Part shown: positions 21,098-29,452 of the stretch, in pieces
How positions within the stretch are numbered: the stretch's first letter is position 1
How the letters are laid out: each line of letters starts with the position of its first letter
Source: Erwinia pyrifoliae DSM 12163
GTDB taxonomy: Bacteria > Pseudomonadota > Gammaproteobacteria > Enterobacterales > Enterobacteriaceae
Length of the DNA stretch: 64,000 nt
Assembly (NCBI RefSeq): GCF_000026985.1
Contig: NC_017390.1
Coordinates: 2,749,884 to 2,813,883 of the forward strand
Reading direction: 5' to 3'
Notes under the pieces: generated by a model
The model's input: the letters and a program-made list of their open reading frames with translations, nothing else
Told to the model about the DNA's origin: nothing
Databases searched by the model: none
Position numbers and translations under genes: made by a program

Positions 21098-21655
21098 TCA
21101 TAACTGCCAGCGCAGCCAGGCGAAATAGACGTTACCGTTGTTATAAGTCCCTGGAATGTAAGTCATTTGAAAACTTACATATTCATAACCTATTGAAGCT
21201 AAAGGTAACAGTACAGGAATGGGAATATAACTCCAGTTATCGCGCATGGTCACTCCCGCAGTGTAGCCCAGCCCAAGATGGAAATCGGGATCCCTTAACG
21301 GACGCCAGGTTTTTTCCCAGCCGTAACCGCTGATTAGCTCCCATTTGTTAAAGGAGTCCTTAAATGCCATCAGATAGATACCGTTCCAGTTGCCTTTTTT
21401 GTCAAAATGCGACACGCCGCCACCGGCTCCCCAAGGGCGTTCATTATATTTGTCGATTTTGTCTGCGTCGTAAGTCCAGCGATTATGCCAGATGATGGAA
21501 GGAATATACGGGTCGAACGTTTGCGGTTCGTTCCACGTCTGGCTGAAGCTATGCCAGCTAGCGGAAATACCGTGCGCGAGAGTGGCCGCATGAGCACTCT
21601 TCAGCCCCAGACAGCCAAGCAGCATCAGTAAGTACAGAACGGGTTTGAGTTTCAT
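21098..21655 (-). CDS. pagP: Lipid A palmitoyltransferase PagP
   Basis: Outer-membrane beta-barrel enzyme that moves palmitate from phospholipid to lipid A, giving resistance to cationic peptides. 185 residues with a signal peptide ending near SAHA-AT. The active-site His (IIWHNRW) and the Asp-Ser pair ([10 protein letters not shown]) are visible, as are the aromatic C-terminal strand residues ([10 protein letters not shown]) for barrel insertion. It is functionally linked to the arn operon at 37-44 kb, since both alter lipid A. No clear PhoP box was found in its upstream region. Confidence 0.95.
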   Translation of the reverse strand: MKLKPVLYLLMLLGCLGLKSAHAATLAHGISASWHSFSQTWNEPQTFDPYIPSIIWHNRWTYDADKIDKYNERPWGAGGGVSHFDKKGNWNGIYLMAFKDSFNKWELISGYGWEKTWRPLRDPDFHLGLGYTAGVTMRDNWSYIPIPVLLPLASIGYEYVSFQMTYIPGTYNNGNVYFAWLRWQL

Positions 21656-22140
21656 TGTGGTTTAACAGCTCTCTGGAGAATGTGTGTAACAGCACACTCA
21701 AATAGCCAATATGTTTCGGGTCATATTATTTCTGAATGATAAAAGTGTGGATTAACAGGCCTTGAACAATCGGTTAGTCAGGCTCCTTAGCCATTCCTGT
21801 CAAAAATCGTTATGATTTTGTAAAACAAATCAAAGCTGAACAATTCGTCCCACCGGGTTTTAAACCATCGAAATAAGTTTCCAGCGGACAGCGTATTTAT
21901 GCTCTTTTTGAGCTATCAAACCAAGCTTGTATTAATTGATCTGGATCATTAAAACTCACGATTTTTATGCAACCTCGCACGAAAAAGCGCGTTATATCGG
22001 CAATTATTAATCAAAAGACTTTAATTAACATCGTGTTGTATGAATAAAGCCATTCGCTTTTTTAGTTAATTTTATTTATAGATCTCCATTTATAATTTGT
22101 TAGGATATTCCTGAAGAAATCGTTCGCAGGATAAGCAAGG
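21656..22140. other. AT-rich gap upstream of pagP with an FNR-like site
   Basis: 485 bases without a supported gene. It should contain the pagP promoter (minus strand) and that of the zinc-ribbon ORF at 22144 (plus strand). In E. coli the divergent neighbour of pagP is dcuC; no dcuC is present here. Confidence 0.5.
21936..21949. promoter_or_regulatory. Candidate FNR-binding site
   Basis: TTGAT-CTGG-ATCAT matches the FNR consensus TTGAT-N4-ATCAA at nine of ten positions. It lies between pagP and the zinc-ribbon ORF. FNR activates dcuC in E. coli, which occupies this place there, so the site may be a relic or may now serve another gene. Confidence 0.4.
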
Positions 22141-22143
22141 GTG

Positions 22144-22368
22144 ATGAAAATGCTAAGGTGTAGCAGATGTGGTTGTCACAGGTTTATTTTCACGATGCGC
22201 GGTGACAGATATGGAGAACATCACGGTGCCATCTGCGCTGCCTGCCATAAATGTATGAATGTGAATGATCTTTCTGTTCCCTCACCTGCTATAAGGTCAG
22301 CCTGTGGGAAAACAGATATTCACAATGTCACCGAGCGCTGTTACAGCGCCAAACTACAACACCCGTAA
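22144..22368 (+). CDS. Small zinc-ribbon protein related to YmcF/YnfQ microproteins
   Basis: About 74 residues, starting at the ATG at 22144 or a GTG one codon earlier; GCAAGG lies just upstream. It carries two CxxC pairs, CSRC and CAAC, exactly 21 residues apart (second Cys of pair one to first Cys of pair two, exclusive), with HHGA directly before the second pair. The cold-shock-type microprotein at 61180-61332 has the same spacing and HGA motif, so the two appear to be paralogues. The C-terminal 30 residues are not conserved. A zinc-binding role is inferred from the cysteines; the function is unknown. Confidence 0.6.
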   Translation: MKMLRCSRCGCHRFIFTMRGDRYGEHHGAICAACHKCMNVNDLSVPSPAIRSACGKTDIHNVTERCYSAKLQHP

Positions 22369-22511
22369 TATAACAAGTATGGCATAAGTTCTTCGGGCAG
22401 CGCCGTTTAGCGCATTAGCATCGGGAACTGCCTGAAGGGCAACCGTTGACTTTGCAGAGAGGTAATGCGGGACAGAACCACAAATGCAGTGACAGGCTTC
22501 CCGCATCAGCT

Positions 22512-22595
22512 TTAGAAAATAAGTTTAAACACGCCGGTGATAGTCAGCAGACCTACAATAAAAACGATTGCAACAATCCAGAGAAAAATCTTCAT
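22512..22595 (-). CDS. yohP: Small inner-membrane protein YohP
   Basis: A 27-residue single-pass protein, MKIFLWIVAIVFIVG followed by a second hydrophobic stretch ending GVFKLIF. It closely matches the E. coli microprotein YohP as I recall it (MKIILWAVLIIFLIG...GVFKMIF). GAGGG lies 8 bases before the ATG. E. coli YohP is inserted into the membrane after translation, and its mRNA localises at the membrane; its function is unknown. It lies downstream of a divergent zinc-ribbon ORF and upstream of the permease gene on the same strand. Confidence 0.85.
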   Translation of the reverse strand: MKIFLWIVAIVFIVGLLTITGVFKLIF

Positions 22596-22701
22596 TTCAT
22601 ACCCTCAAATTAACGTAAAAGACACGACGATGTTGTCGCATAAGTGTAGAAGAAGAGTAGAGTTTTGCTAAAAAAGTTATTCTTCGTTTTTGGTACTTGC
22701 T

Positions 22702-24051
22702 CTAACCCGCTAAAGACAAAAGCCATACTAGTGCAAATCCGGTTAGCGCCATCACCGTGGTTAGCACGGTCCATGTCCTGAGTCCGTCAGCAACCGACAA
22801 GCCAAGATAGCGTGTAACCACCCAAAACCCCGCATCGTTGACATGTGACAGCCCCAGGCCGCCAAAACAGGCGGATAGCGTAATCAGTACCCGCTGCCAG
22901 TCACCCAGGCCGTTGACCGCTTCAGTAAGCAGGCCGCTGGTTGTTAATATCGCCACGGTAGCGGAACCCTGCGAAGCACGCAGTGCCAGAGACAGGATAA
23001 AGGCGGCGGGGATCGGCGGCAGATGAATATTTTCCAGTGACAAAGCCAGTGCTTTACCAACGCCGGATTCAACCAGTACCTTTCCAAACGCGCCCCCGGC
23101 ACCAGCAACCAGGATCACCCCAGCCGATCCCGGTATGGCCCTGTCCAGCAATTCACTGAGCTTATTTTTACTCCAACCCCTGCGCATACCTAACAGCCAG
23201 GCAGCCAGCGCCAGGGCGATCAGCAAGGCAATTGCAGGCGTACCGACTAAGGTCAACACCTGGCGAAACACATTTGACTGCGGCAAAGCACTGTGAGCCA
23301 GTGTGCCGACCACGATAAGAGCTATCGGCACTACGATCAGTGATGAAATCAGCCCTGCCCCGGGTGGTTGCTGCTGATGGCGGACGTTTTCCGTTTTTGC
23401 CAGTTGTAACTGCTCCAGTACGGCGAGCGACAGCTGATACTGGCGGCGATTCATCATCTGAGCGATAAAATAACCTACCACCCCAACCGGAACAGAAATC
23501 GCTATTCCTGCCAGCATCAGCCAGCCCACATCGCTGTGCAGTAACCCCGCCGCCGCTGCGGCACCCGGATGAGTGGGCAAAGCGACATGCACGGTTAACA
23601 TCACACCGGCCATCGGCAGTCCATATTTTAACGGTGAAACGCGTGCCACTTTGGCAAAACCATAAATCAGCGGGATAACAATGATAAATCCGACTTCGAA
23701 AAAGACGGGAATGCCCAAGATAAACGCCGCTATCGTCAGCGCAGCAACGCTACGTCTTTCACCCAGGCGATAATTCAGGCGCAGTGCCAAAGCTTCAGCC
23801 CCGCCGGAAGACTCTATTATCGCTCCCAGCATCGCGCCCAAGACGATAATAATGGTGATTGATCCCAGTAACCCCCCCATACCGGCAACGATCACCTGCA
23901 TAATATTATCAGCCGGAATACCGGTTGCCATCGCGACCAGCAGGCTAACCACCAGCAAAGCAACAAACGGATGAACTTTGGCTTTAATCACCAGCAGCAG
24001 CAGGATCAGTACGCTGGCTACGGCAACAGTTAATAACAGGGCGGTAGACAT
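22702..24051 (-). CDS. ygbN: GntP-family sugar-acid permease (YgbN-like)
   Basis: Proton-coupled importer for sugar acids in the inner membrane, likely for the threonate or erythronate used by the upstream genes. 449 residues with about 12 membrane helices. GntP-family landmarks include HPFVALLVVSLLVAMATGIP near the start and GLSHVNDAGFWVVTRYLGL near the end. It is the last gene of the otnI-otnC-otnK-ltnD operon, as ygbN is in E. coli, with a 149-base gap before it that may hold a separate promoter. Confidence 0.88.
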   Translation of the reverse strand: MSTALLLTVAVASVLILLLLVIKAKVHPFVALLVVSLLVAMATGIPADNIMQVIVAGMGGLLGSITIIIVLGAMLGAIIESSGGAEALALRLNYRLGERRSVAALTIAAFILGIPVFFEVGFIIVIPLIYGFAKVARVSPLKYGLPMAGVMLTVHVALPTHPGAAAAAGLLHSDVGWLMLAGIAISVPVGVVGYFIAQMMNRRQYQLSLAVLEQLQLAKTENVRHQQQPPGAGLISSLIVVPIALIVVGTLAHSALPQSNVFRQVLTLVGTPAIALLIALALAAWLLGMRRGWSKNKLSELLDRAIPGSAGVILVAGAGGAFGKVLVESGVGKALALSLENIHLPPIPAAFILSLALRASQGSATVAILTTSGLLTEAVNGLGDWQRVLITLSACFGGLGLSHVNDAGFWVVTRYLGLSVADGLRTWTVLTTVMALTGFALVWLLSLAG

Positions 24052-24200
24052 CTATTTGACCTCACAGGGTTTTATTTTTTTGTACGCCTGAGGCGCATTC
24101 ATTGACAGCCAGCGTTCTCGCTGTTGTTATGGTCTGGTTCCGACCGCAAGAGTCCGCACCACGAGCCGTAGCCCGCAGCGTTCATCGATATACGTTGTGT

Positions 24201-24977
24201 TTAATTAAAAGCGCTTAACCAGCCCAACCCCGCCTGCGTGGTGGTGCGCGGAAAATATTCGCAGCCGACCCAGCCCTGATATCCGCTGCTATCGAGCAGT
24301 TCAAACAGCCACGGGTAATTAATCTCACCTTCATCCGGCTCATGGCGGTTCGGCACTGAGGCAATCTGGATATGTTGATAATGACCGATGTAGTCAGCGA
24401 TCAGATGGCTCAGGTTACCGTCAACCAGCTGCGCGTGATACAGATCGAGCTGAATGAAAACGCCTTGACGGTCTATACGCTTTACCATCTCGAGCACCTG
24501 ATACTGGCTGGAGTAGAGATAGTCAGGTTTAGTTTTGGGATTGAGTGCTTCGAGTAAAATGCGGATATCGTGCCGGGCAAAGCGCTCAGCGGCGTAGCGC
24601 ACATTGTCGATAAAGGTTCGACAATAAGCTTCGCGATCTGCGGCCTTTGGCACCACCCCAGCCATAATGTGCACCTGGTGGCATTCAAGCGCCAGGGCAT
24701 ATTCCAGTGCGCGGTCGATATCACGTCGGGCATCAGCTTCACGACCGGGAATAGCGGAAACGCCCCACTCCCCCGCCGCTGTATCACCAGGTGCAGTATT
24801 AAATAACACCAGTTCCAGCTGATGACGGGTTAACGCCTGCTTTAATTCTGCTGGCTGATAATCGTAGGGAAAGAGGAACTCCACCGCGCGAAACCCGGCT
24901 TTTGCCGCAGCCTCGAAACGTTGCAGGAACGGTATTTCGGTAAACAGGGTCGATAAATTGGCAGCAAACTTAGGCAT
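24201..24977 (-). CDS. otnI: 2-oxo-tetronate isomerase
   Basis: Isomerises 2-oxo-tetronate to 3-oxo-tetronate in four-carbon acid-sugar catabolism. 258 residues with the xylose-isomerase-like TIM barrel of the hydroxypyruvate isomerase (Hyi/YgbM) family: [27 protein letters not shown] at the N-terminus and [17 protein letters not shown] at the C-terminus. Metal and catalytic residues are in EALNPKT (Glu) and QLDLYHAQ (Asp, His). It starts 2 bases after otnC ends. The family was earlier called hydroxypyruvate isomerase; context favours the tetronate role. Confidence 0.88.
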   Translation of the reverse strand: MPKFAANLSTLFTEIPFLQRFEAAAKAGFRAVEFLFPYDYQPAELKQALTRHQLELVLFNTAPGDTAAGEWGVSAIPGREADARRDIDRALEYALALECHQVHIMAGVVPKAADREAYCRTFIDNVRYAAERFARHDIRILLEALNPKTKPDYLYSSQYQVLEMVKRIDRQGVFIQLDLYHAQLVDGNLSHLIADYIGHYQHIQIASVPNRHEPDEGEINYPWLFELLDSSGYQGWVGCEYFPRTTTQAGLGWLSAFN

Positions 24978-24979
24978 AT

Positions 24980-25603
24980 TCAGCTCCGTAATTCGGCCAC
25001 TTCGTCATCGTTAAGGTAGCGTATCGGGCGGTCACCCAGGGTAAATATCAGCCGGGCTGTCTCTTCCAGTTCTTCGGCATTATTCGCCGCTTCACGCAGA
25101 GTATCACCCACCACCACCGGGCCGTGATTGGCCAGTAAAAACGCCTTGTGATGGGGTGCTAACTGCGCCAGATCTTCGGCCAGTCGCCCGTCACCCGGAC
25201 GGTAATAAGGCACCACGGGCACCGCGCCAACGCGCATCACCACATACGGCGTGAACGGACGAATACAGTTTTTAGCATCCAGACCTTGCAGACAGGAGAG
25301 CGCGGTTAAATACAGACAGTGCAGATGCACAATCGCCCCGCAGGCGGGATTATTCAAATAAATGGCGCGATGGAAGCTAATCTCTTTCGAAGGTTTGTCA
25401 CCGGAGATCCACTCCCCTTGCGCCGTCACTTTTGATAAGCGCTGCGCCTCAAGCTCGCCGAGGCAACAACCGGTTGGCGTCGCCAGCAGCGTACCATCGG
25501 CAAGTCGCATCGACAGATTGCCAGCTGAACCGGTGGCGTAACCGCGCTGGAAGAAAGAAGCACCCAGCCGAACCATCTCTTCTCGCGCTTGCTGTTCCGT
25601 CAT
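24980..25603 (-). CDS. otnC: 3-oxo-tetronate 4-phosphate decarboxylase
   Basis: Class II aldolase-family enzyme that decarboxylates 3-oxo-tetronate 4-phosphate to dihydroxyacetone phosphate, the end of the pathway. 207 residues. The metal-binding histidines are in [12 protein letters not shown] and [12 protein letters not shown], and the phosphate-binding GSAGNLSMR is near residue 24. Its start overlaps the otnK end by 4 bases. Confidence 0.9.
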   Translation of the reverse strand: MTEQQAREEMVRLGASFFQRGYATGSAGNLSMRLADGTLLATPTGCCLGELEAQRLSKVTAQGEWISGDKPSKEISFHRAIYLNNPACGAIVHLHCLYLTALSCLQGLDAKNCIRPFTPYVVMRVGAVPVVPYYRPGDGRLAEDLAQLAPHHKAFLLANHGPVVVGDTLREAANNAEELEETARLIFTLGDRPIRYLNDDEVAELRS

Positions 25604-26862
25604 ACTGAAAAATCCCTCTGTGCTCGGGTAAAGAAATCTTCGCCGCCAAAGTTTCCGGACTTCAGCGCCAGTGATACCGGCTGCTGTACCGCGCGTACCC
25701 AGGGTACGCCGGGTGAGATAGCCGGGCCGATATGGAAAGCATCTATCGCCAGCGACTGCGTTACCACGCCTGAGGTCTCGCCCCCGGCGACGATAAAGCG
25801 CTGCCAGCCACGCTGCTGTAACTCGCGTGCCACGGCGGCAAACAGCTGTTCAACCGCGTCGCTGCTGCGTTTTGCACCGAAGCGCTGCTGAACAGATCGC
25901 AGCCCGTCCGGCCCGGCGGTGGCATAAAGCAGCGGTGCCAGCACATCCTCTTTATGCTGTACAACCCAGTCACAAAGCTCACGGACATAAGCCTCATGCT
26001 GACTCAGGGCGCGTTCAATATCGATACATTGCGCGGCCGCCTGCTGACGATAGTGCGCAACCTGGCGCTGCGTCATCTCAGAGCACGAGCCAGAAAGAAC
26101 CACGGCATATTGCCCTTGCGGCGCACCTGCCGTCTGCGTATGGAAGCGGTCTGCTGCACCTCTCTTCCACCAACGAGCCAGACCAATGGCAAGGCCGGAT
26201 CCCCCGGTCAGCAGCCGCATATCGCTTAGCGCCTCGCCCTGGGTTAGCAAATGCTGCTCGTGCAGTGCATCCAGCACCACATAATTGACGTCCTGCTTAG
26301 CCAGCGCCCCTAGCGCCGCTCGCACCGCCTCCGCTCCCTGGTCAAGGGTCTGGCTGTCGATCAATCCCGCTTTCCCGCTGGCCTGTGCTTCCATCAGGCG
26401 TAACAGGTTGCTATCGGTCATGGGCGTTACCGGGTGATGGCGCATACCCGAGTCACACAGCAGCTGATCCATGACAAACAGATGCCCCTGGTACAGGGTA
26501 CGACCGTTAACGGGTAACGCGGGGGCAACAACAGTCTGCGATTCGCCGAGAGCTTTCAGCAATGCATCGGTTACCGGGCCAATATTGCCTTTTGCACTGC
26601 TGTCGAATGTCGAGCAGTATTTGAAGTAGAAGCGCTCACAGCCCTGCTGTTGCAACCACATCAGCGCCTGCAGCGAATCGTCTACCGCTTTTTCAGGCGG
26701 GCAGGAACGGGATTTCAGGCTGACCACCAGCGCATCCGCGTTGATTTGACGAGCTTCAGCAGGCACACCGTTCAACTGCACGGTGGACATGCCGTTTTGC
26801 ACGAGGAAACTGGCAATATCCGTCGCCCCGGTAAAATCATCCGCTATCACTCCCAGACGCAT
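25600..26862 (-). CDS. otnK: 3-oxo-tetronate kinase
   Basis: DUF1537-family kinase that phosphorylates 3-oxo-tetronate at C4. 420 residues. N-terminal domain: IADDFTGATDIASFL. C-terminal nucleotide-binding region: FIVAGGETSGVVTQ and the glycine-rich ISPGVPWVR. It overlaps otnC by 4 bases and ltnD by 1 base, so the three are one translational unit. D- and L-specific versions of this kinase exist, and the sequence alone does not decide which stereoisomer is used. Confidence 0.9.
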   Translation of the reverse strand: MRLGVIADDFTGATDIASFLVQNGMSTVQLNGVPAEARQINADALVVSLKSRSCPPEKAVDDSLQALMWLQQQGCERFYFKYCSTFDSSAKGNIGPVTDALLKALGESQTVVAPALPVNGRTLYQGHLFVMDQLLCDSGMRHHPVTPMTDSNLLRLMEAQASGKAGLIDSQTLDQGAEAVRAALGALAKQDVNYVVLDALHEQHLLTQGEALSDMRLLTGGSGLAIGLARWWKRGAADRFHTQTAGAPQGQYAVVLSGSCSEMTQRQVAHYRQQAAAQCIDIERALSQHEAYVRELCDWVVQHKEDVLAPLLYATAGPDGLRSVQQRFGAKRSSDAVEQLFAAVARELQQRGWQRFIVAGGETSGVVTQSLAIDAFHIGPAISPGVPWVRAVQQPVSLALKSGNFGGEDFFTRAQRDFSV

Positions 26863-27776
26863 TATTCACGCTCCTGTTGGGCTGGCAGAGAGATACCGCT
26901 GAAAATCTTAATGACCGCGCTGTCATCTTCGCGACCGTAACCCGCATTGCTGGCAGAGGTGAACATATTTAACGCCGTTGATGCCAGCGGCAGCGGAAAG
27001 TGCAGATCTCTGGCCGTATCGATGACCAGCCCGAGGTCTTTGACAAAAATATCAACCGCTGACGTTGGCGAGTAGTCACCATCGACAACGTGACGCATGC
27101 GGTTTTCGAACATCCAGGAATTACCCGCCGCGTTTGTCACCACCTCATACATCGTAGCAAGAGGAATACCGGCCCGAGCCGCCAGCGCCATCGCTTCTGC
27201 ACCGGCAGCGATATGCACCCCGGCCAGCAGCTGGTGAATAATCTTCACCGTCGAACCCTGGCCAATTTCACTGCCGATACGGTAGACTTTAGCCGCAACC
27301 GCATCGAGCACCGGCTGCAGCAGCGCAAAAGCCCGGTCACTGCCAGATGCCATCACCGTCATCTCGCCTTTTGCCGCTTTCTCTGCTCCGCCTGATACCG
27401 GGGCATCCAGCATAATCAGCTGATGTGCTGCCAGCTGCTGTGCAATGTTCCGTGCATCCTGTGATGACAGGGTTGAAGAGACCATGACCGCCGTACCCGG
27501 TTTTAATCGCGCTGCCAGACCCTTTTCTGCAAACAGGATCTGTTTGACCTGAGCCGCATTAACCACCAGTAGCAATACCGCATCGAGGTCGGTGGCAAAA
27601 GTATCGGCACAGGTATCAGCCCCCTGCGCCCCGCTGTCGCGCAGAGTTTGCAAAGCCTGTGGATTGAGATCTACGCCCCAGGTTTTCAGGCCGGCGTGAA
27701 TACAGGATTGCGCCGCCCCCATTCCCATAGAGCCAAGGCCAATCACACAGACCGACAATGATGTTGCCTTTGACAT
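26862..27776 (-). CDS. ltnD: L-threonate dehydrogenase
   Basis: Beta-hydroxyacid dehydrogenase that oxidises L-threonate to 2-oxo-tetronate with NAD, the entry step. 304 residues. The Rossmann motif GLGSMGMGAAQSCI is at residues 14-27, the substrate-binding DAPVSGG follows near residue 125, and the catalytic Lys is in GSTVKIIHQLL. GGAGG precedes the ATG. It is the first gene of the operon and is divergent from the DeoR regulator; one copy of a 12-bp repeat overlaps its ribosome-binding region. Confidence 0.88.
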   Translation of the reverse strand: MSKATSLSVCVIGLGSMGMGAAQSCIHAGLKTWGVDLNPQALQTLRDSGAQGADTCADTFATDLDAVLLLVVNAAQVKQILFAEKGLAARLKPGTAVMVSSTLSSQDARNIAQQLAAHQLIMLDAPVSGGAEKAAKGEMTVMASGSDRAFALLQPVLDAVAAKVYRIGSEIGQGSTVKIIHQLLAGVHIAAGAEAMALAARAGIPLATMYEVVTNAAGNSWMFENRMRHVVDGDYSPTSAVDIFVKDLGLVIDTARDLHFPLPLASTALNMFTSASNAGYGREDDSAVIKIFSGISLPAQQERE

Positions 27777-27781
27777 ACGCC

Positions 27782-27823
27782 TCCATGTTAACTCTAGTGA
27801 TTATTTGTTATTCCATGTTAACT
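27782..27823. promoter_or_regulatory. Pair of 12-bp direct repeats, candidate operator of the threonate operon
   Basis: TCCATGTTAACT occurs exactly at 27782-27793 and again at 27812-27823, a 30-bp period (about three helical turns). Each copy is followed by NTAG. They lie immediately upstream of ltnD, between it and the divergent DeoR-family gene. DeoR regulators bind repeated sites, so this is a good operator candidate; binding itself is inference. Confidence 0.55.
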
Positions 27824-28078
27824 ATAGCGGCTGCAACTGCTCTCATTAGTGACAAACCTCACATTACTGAACGAAATTAAGGTGTTTTTCACAAAAATTA
27901 ACAATAACAAGAATGGTGCAGCTCACTTTTTTCTTCTGGTATTCAAATAGATAATGCTTAAAAGCTGATGATTAAGCCTCATTCCCTGCTCTGAAAATAG
28001 CTGAAAATTTTGGTGCACAGTACAGGGTCGCTCTTTACACTTTGGCTCAGAATCTCTGTTAAATTCTCAGGAGTAGTC

Positions 28079-28840
28079 ATGATTCCGGTTGAACGTCACC
28101 AACAAATAGTCACGCTGGTGCAGCTTCGTGGCGTGGTAAGTATTGCTGAGTTGTCCGAACGACTGGCCGTCTCTCATATGACGATACGTCGCGATCTGCA
28201 AAAGCTGGAAGAACAGGGAGCCGTACTGCTGGTTTCAGGTGGGGTGCGCTCAACCGAGCGCCTCTCCAGCGAACCTTCTTACCTGGATAAGAGCAGCATG
28301 TACAGCATGGAGAAACAGGCAATTGGCGTTGCCGCCGCGCGTCATATTCCTCGTAACAGTTGTATCTATCTTGATGCCGGCACCACCACGCTGGCGCTGG
28401 CTCGTGAACTGGGAACACGAGACGATCTGCTGATTGTGACCAATGATTTCGTCATCGCTGATCTGCTGATTGATAGCAGCCAGTGTCGGATGATCCATAC
28501 CGGTGGCAAATTATGTCGAAATAATCGCTCCTGCATCGGGGAAGCGGCGGCTCAGACATTACGCGGGCTTTCGTTAGACATTGCATTCATTTCCGCTTCT
28601 TGCTGGGGCATGCGTGGCATATTCACCCCGGATGAAGAAAAAATTGCCATCAAGCGCACGGTGAGTGACATCAGCAGTAAACGTGTACTGCTGGCCGACA
28701 GCTCCAAATACAATAAGATAGCCACTTTCCTCGCTCTGCCACTCACCCGTTTTGACCATATCATTACCGATGCCCAACTGACCGATAGCGCGCGGCAGGA
28801 TCTGAGAACGCTCGATTTTGAGATAACGCTTGCCGGGTAA
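28079..28840 (+). CDS. ygbI: DeoR-family regulator of the threonate operon
   Basis: Transcriptional repressor, probably of the divergent ltnD-otnKCI-ygbN operon, responding to a phosphorylated sugar acid. The start at 28079 (MIPVERHQQIVTLVQ) is chosen over 28010 because AGGAG lies 5 bases upstream and it begins at the DeoR N-terminus; this gives 253 residues. Helix-turn-helix: SIAELSERLAVSHMTIRRDLQKL. Effector domain: YLDAGTTTLALA and VLLADSSKYNK. It corresponds to E. coli ygbI in both type and position. Confidence 0.88.
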   Translation: MIPVERHQQIVTLVQLRGVVSIAELSERLAVSHMTIRRDLQKLEEQGAVLLVSGGVRSTERLSSEPSYLDKSSMYSMEKQAIGVAAARHIPRNSCIYLDAGTTTLALARELGTRDDLLIVTNDFVIADLLIDSSQCRMIHTGGKLCRNNRSCIGEAAAQTLRGLSLDIAFISASCWGMRGIFTPDEEKIAIKRTVSDISSKRVLLADSSKYNKIATFLALPLTRFDHIITDAQLTDSARQDLRTLDFEITLAG

Positions 28841-29009
28841 CAGAGCGTATTTATCAAATAAAAAATTTTGTCGACAACGGTCACGATTTTCTATTTTTGT
28901 TGCGCGTATTATTAGAGAACTGTGAGCTGAGTAGCTAAAATTATCAGAACGGTTATGGATTCACCCGCTGCCTTTCACCGCTTCGACGCAAACGTGACCG
29001 GGAGTTATT

Positions 29010-29255
29010 ATGAGCACTATTAATACCAGTTTGGGTCGTTACTGCATCAAAGCGTATAATGCAGTCGACCATATCCAGGGATCGATTGCCATTAATGATG
29101 AAGGAGGCACCCAACTGACACGGCAAGAGTTCAGTGAGCAATACCTTGATGATGTGATTAATAATGTCGTCTTTCCGGCTACCGGCGGTAATCGTGTTAT
29201 TGCAAACGCAATACGAGAACAGATGATCAAAGCGGGCTTCGCCCAATCGCATTGA
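29010..29255 (+). CDS. Hypothetical protein, 81 residues
   Basis: Small soluble protein with no family I recognise. GGGAG lies 6 bases before the ATG. The sequence is mixed alpha/beta in character, with RQEFSEQYLDDVINNVV and IANAIREQMIKAGF as likely helices. No signal peptide, membrane helix or metal motif is visible. It stands alone between ygbI and a short ORF whose possible TTG start overlaps its stop. Confidence 0.65.
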   Translation: MSTINTSLGRYCIKAYNAVDHIQGSIAINDEGGTQLTRQEFSEQYLDDVINNVVFPATGGNRVIANAIREQMIKAGFAQSH

Positions 29256-29257
29256 TC

Positions 29258-29434
29258 ATGCACAGTGCGATGACAGGGAACGCACGTTTCGCCCCGCCAC
29301 ATCTGGCTTCGATAAATCAACATACTCACTCTAAATCAATGAACAGCCCGCTGGCAAAAAAGCAGTGGCGCAAACGCCGATCGTGGCACAAAGAAGTCGG
29401 CGACTATTTCCGCAATAAGGATAATCAGCGCTAA
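29258..29434 (+). CDS. Possible small basic protein, 58 residues
   Basis: Open frame directly after the 81-residue gene, with its ATG 3 bases after that stop. The C-terminal half is strongly basic (KKQWRKRRSWHKEVG), suggesting nucleic-acid binding if it is made. There is no clear ribosome site for the ATG, and a later start at 29339 (MNSPLAKKQW) is possible. I do not recognise it. A 10-bp palindrome (AAACCGGTTT) lies just after the stop. Confidence 0.3.
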   Translation: MHSAMTGNARFAPPHLASINQHTHSKSMNSPLAKKQWRKRRSWHKEVGDYFRNKDNQR

Positions 29435-29452
29435 CAAACGGTCAAACCGGTT

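Noticed and set aside
21656..21800. PhoP box upstream of pagP
   Set aside because: Only one poor half-site (TGTTAA) was found, with no second half at the right spacing.
25827..26288. 153-codon plus-strand frame inside otnK
   Set aside because: Antisense shadow of a well-supported gene in GC-rich sequence.
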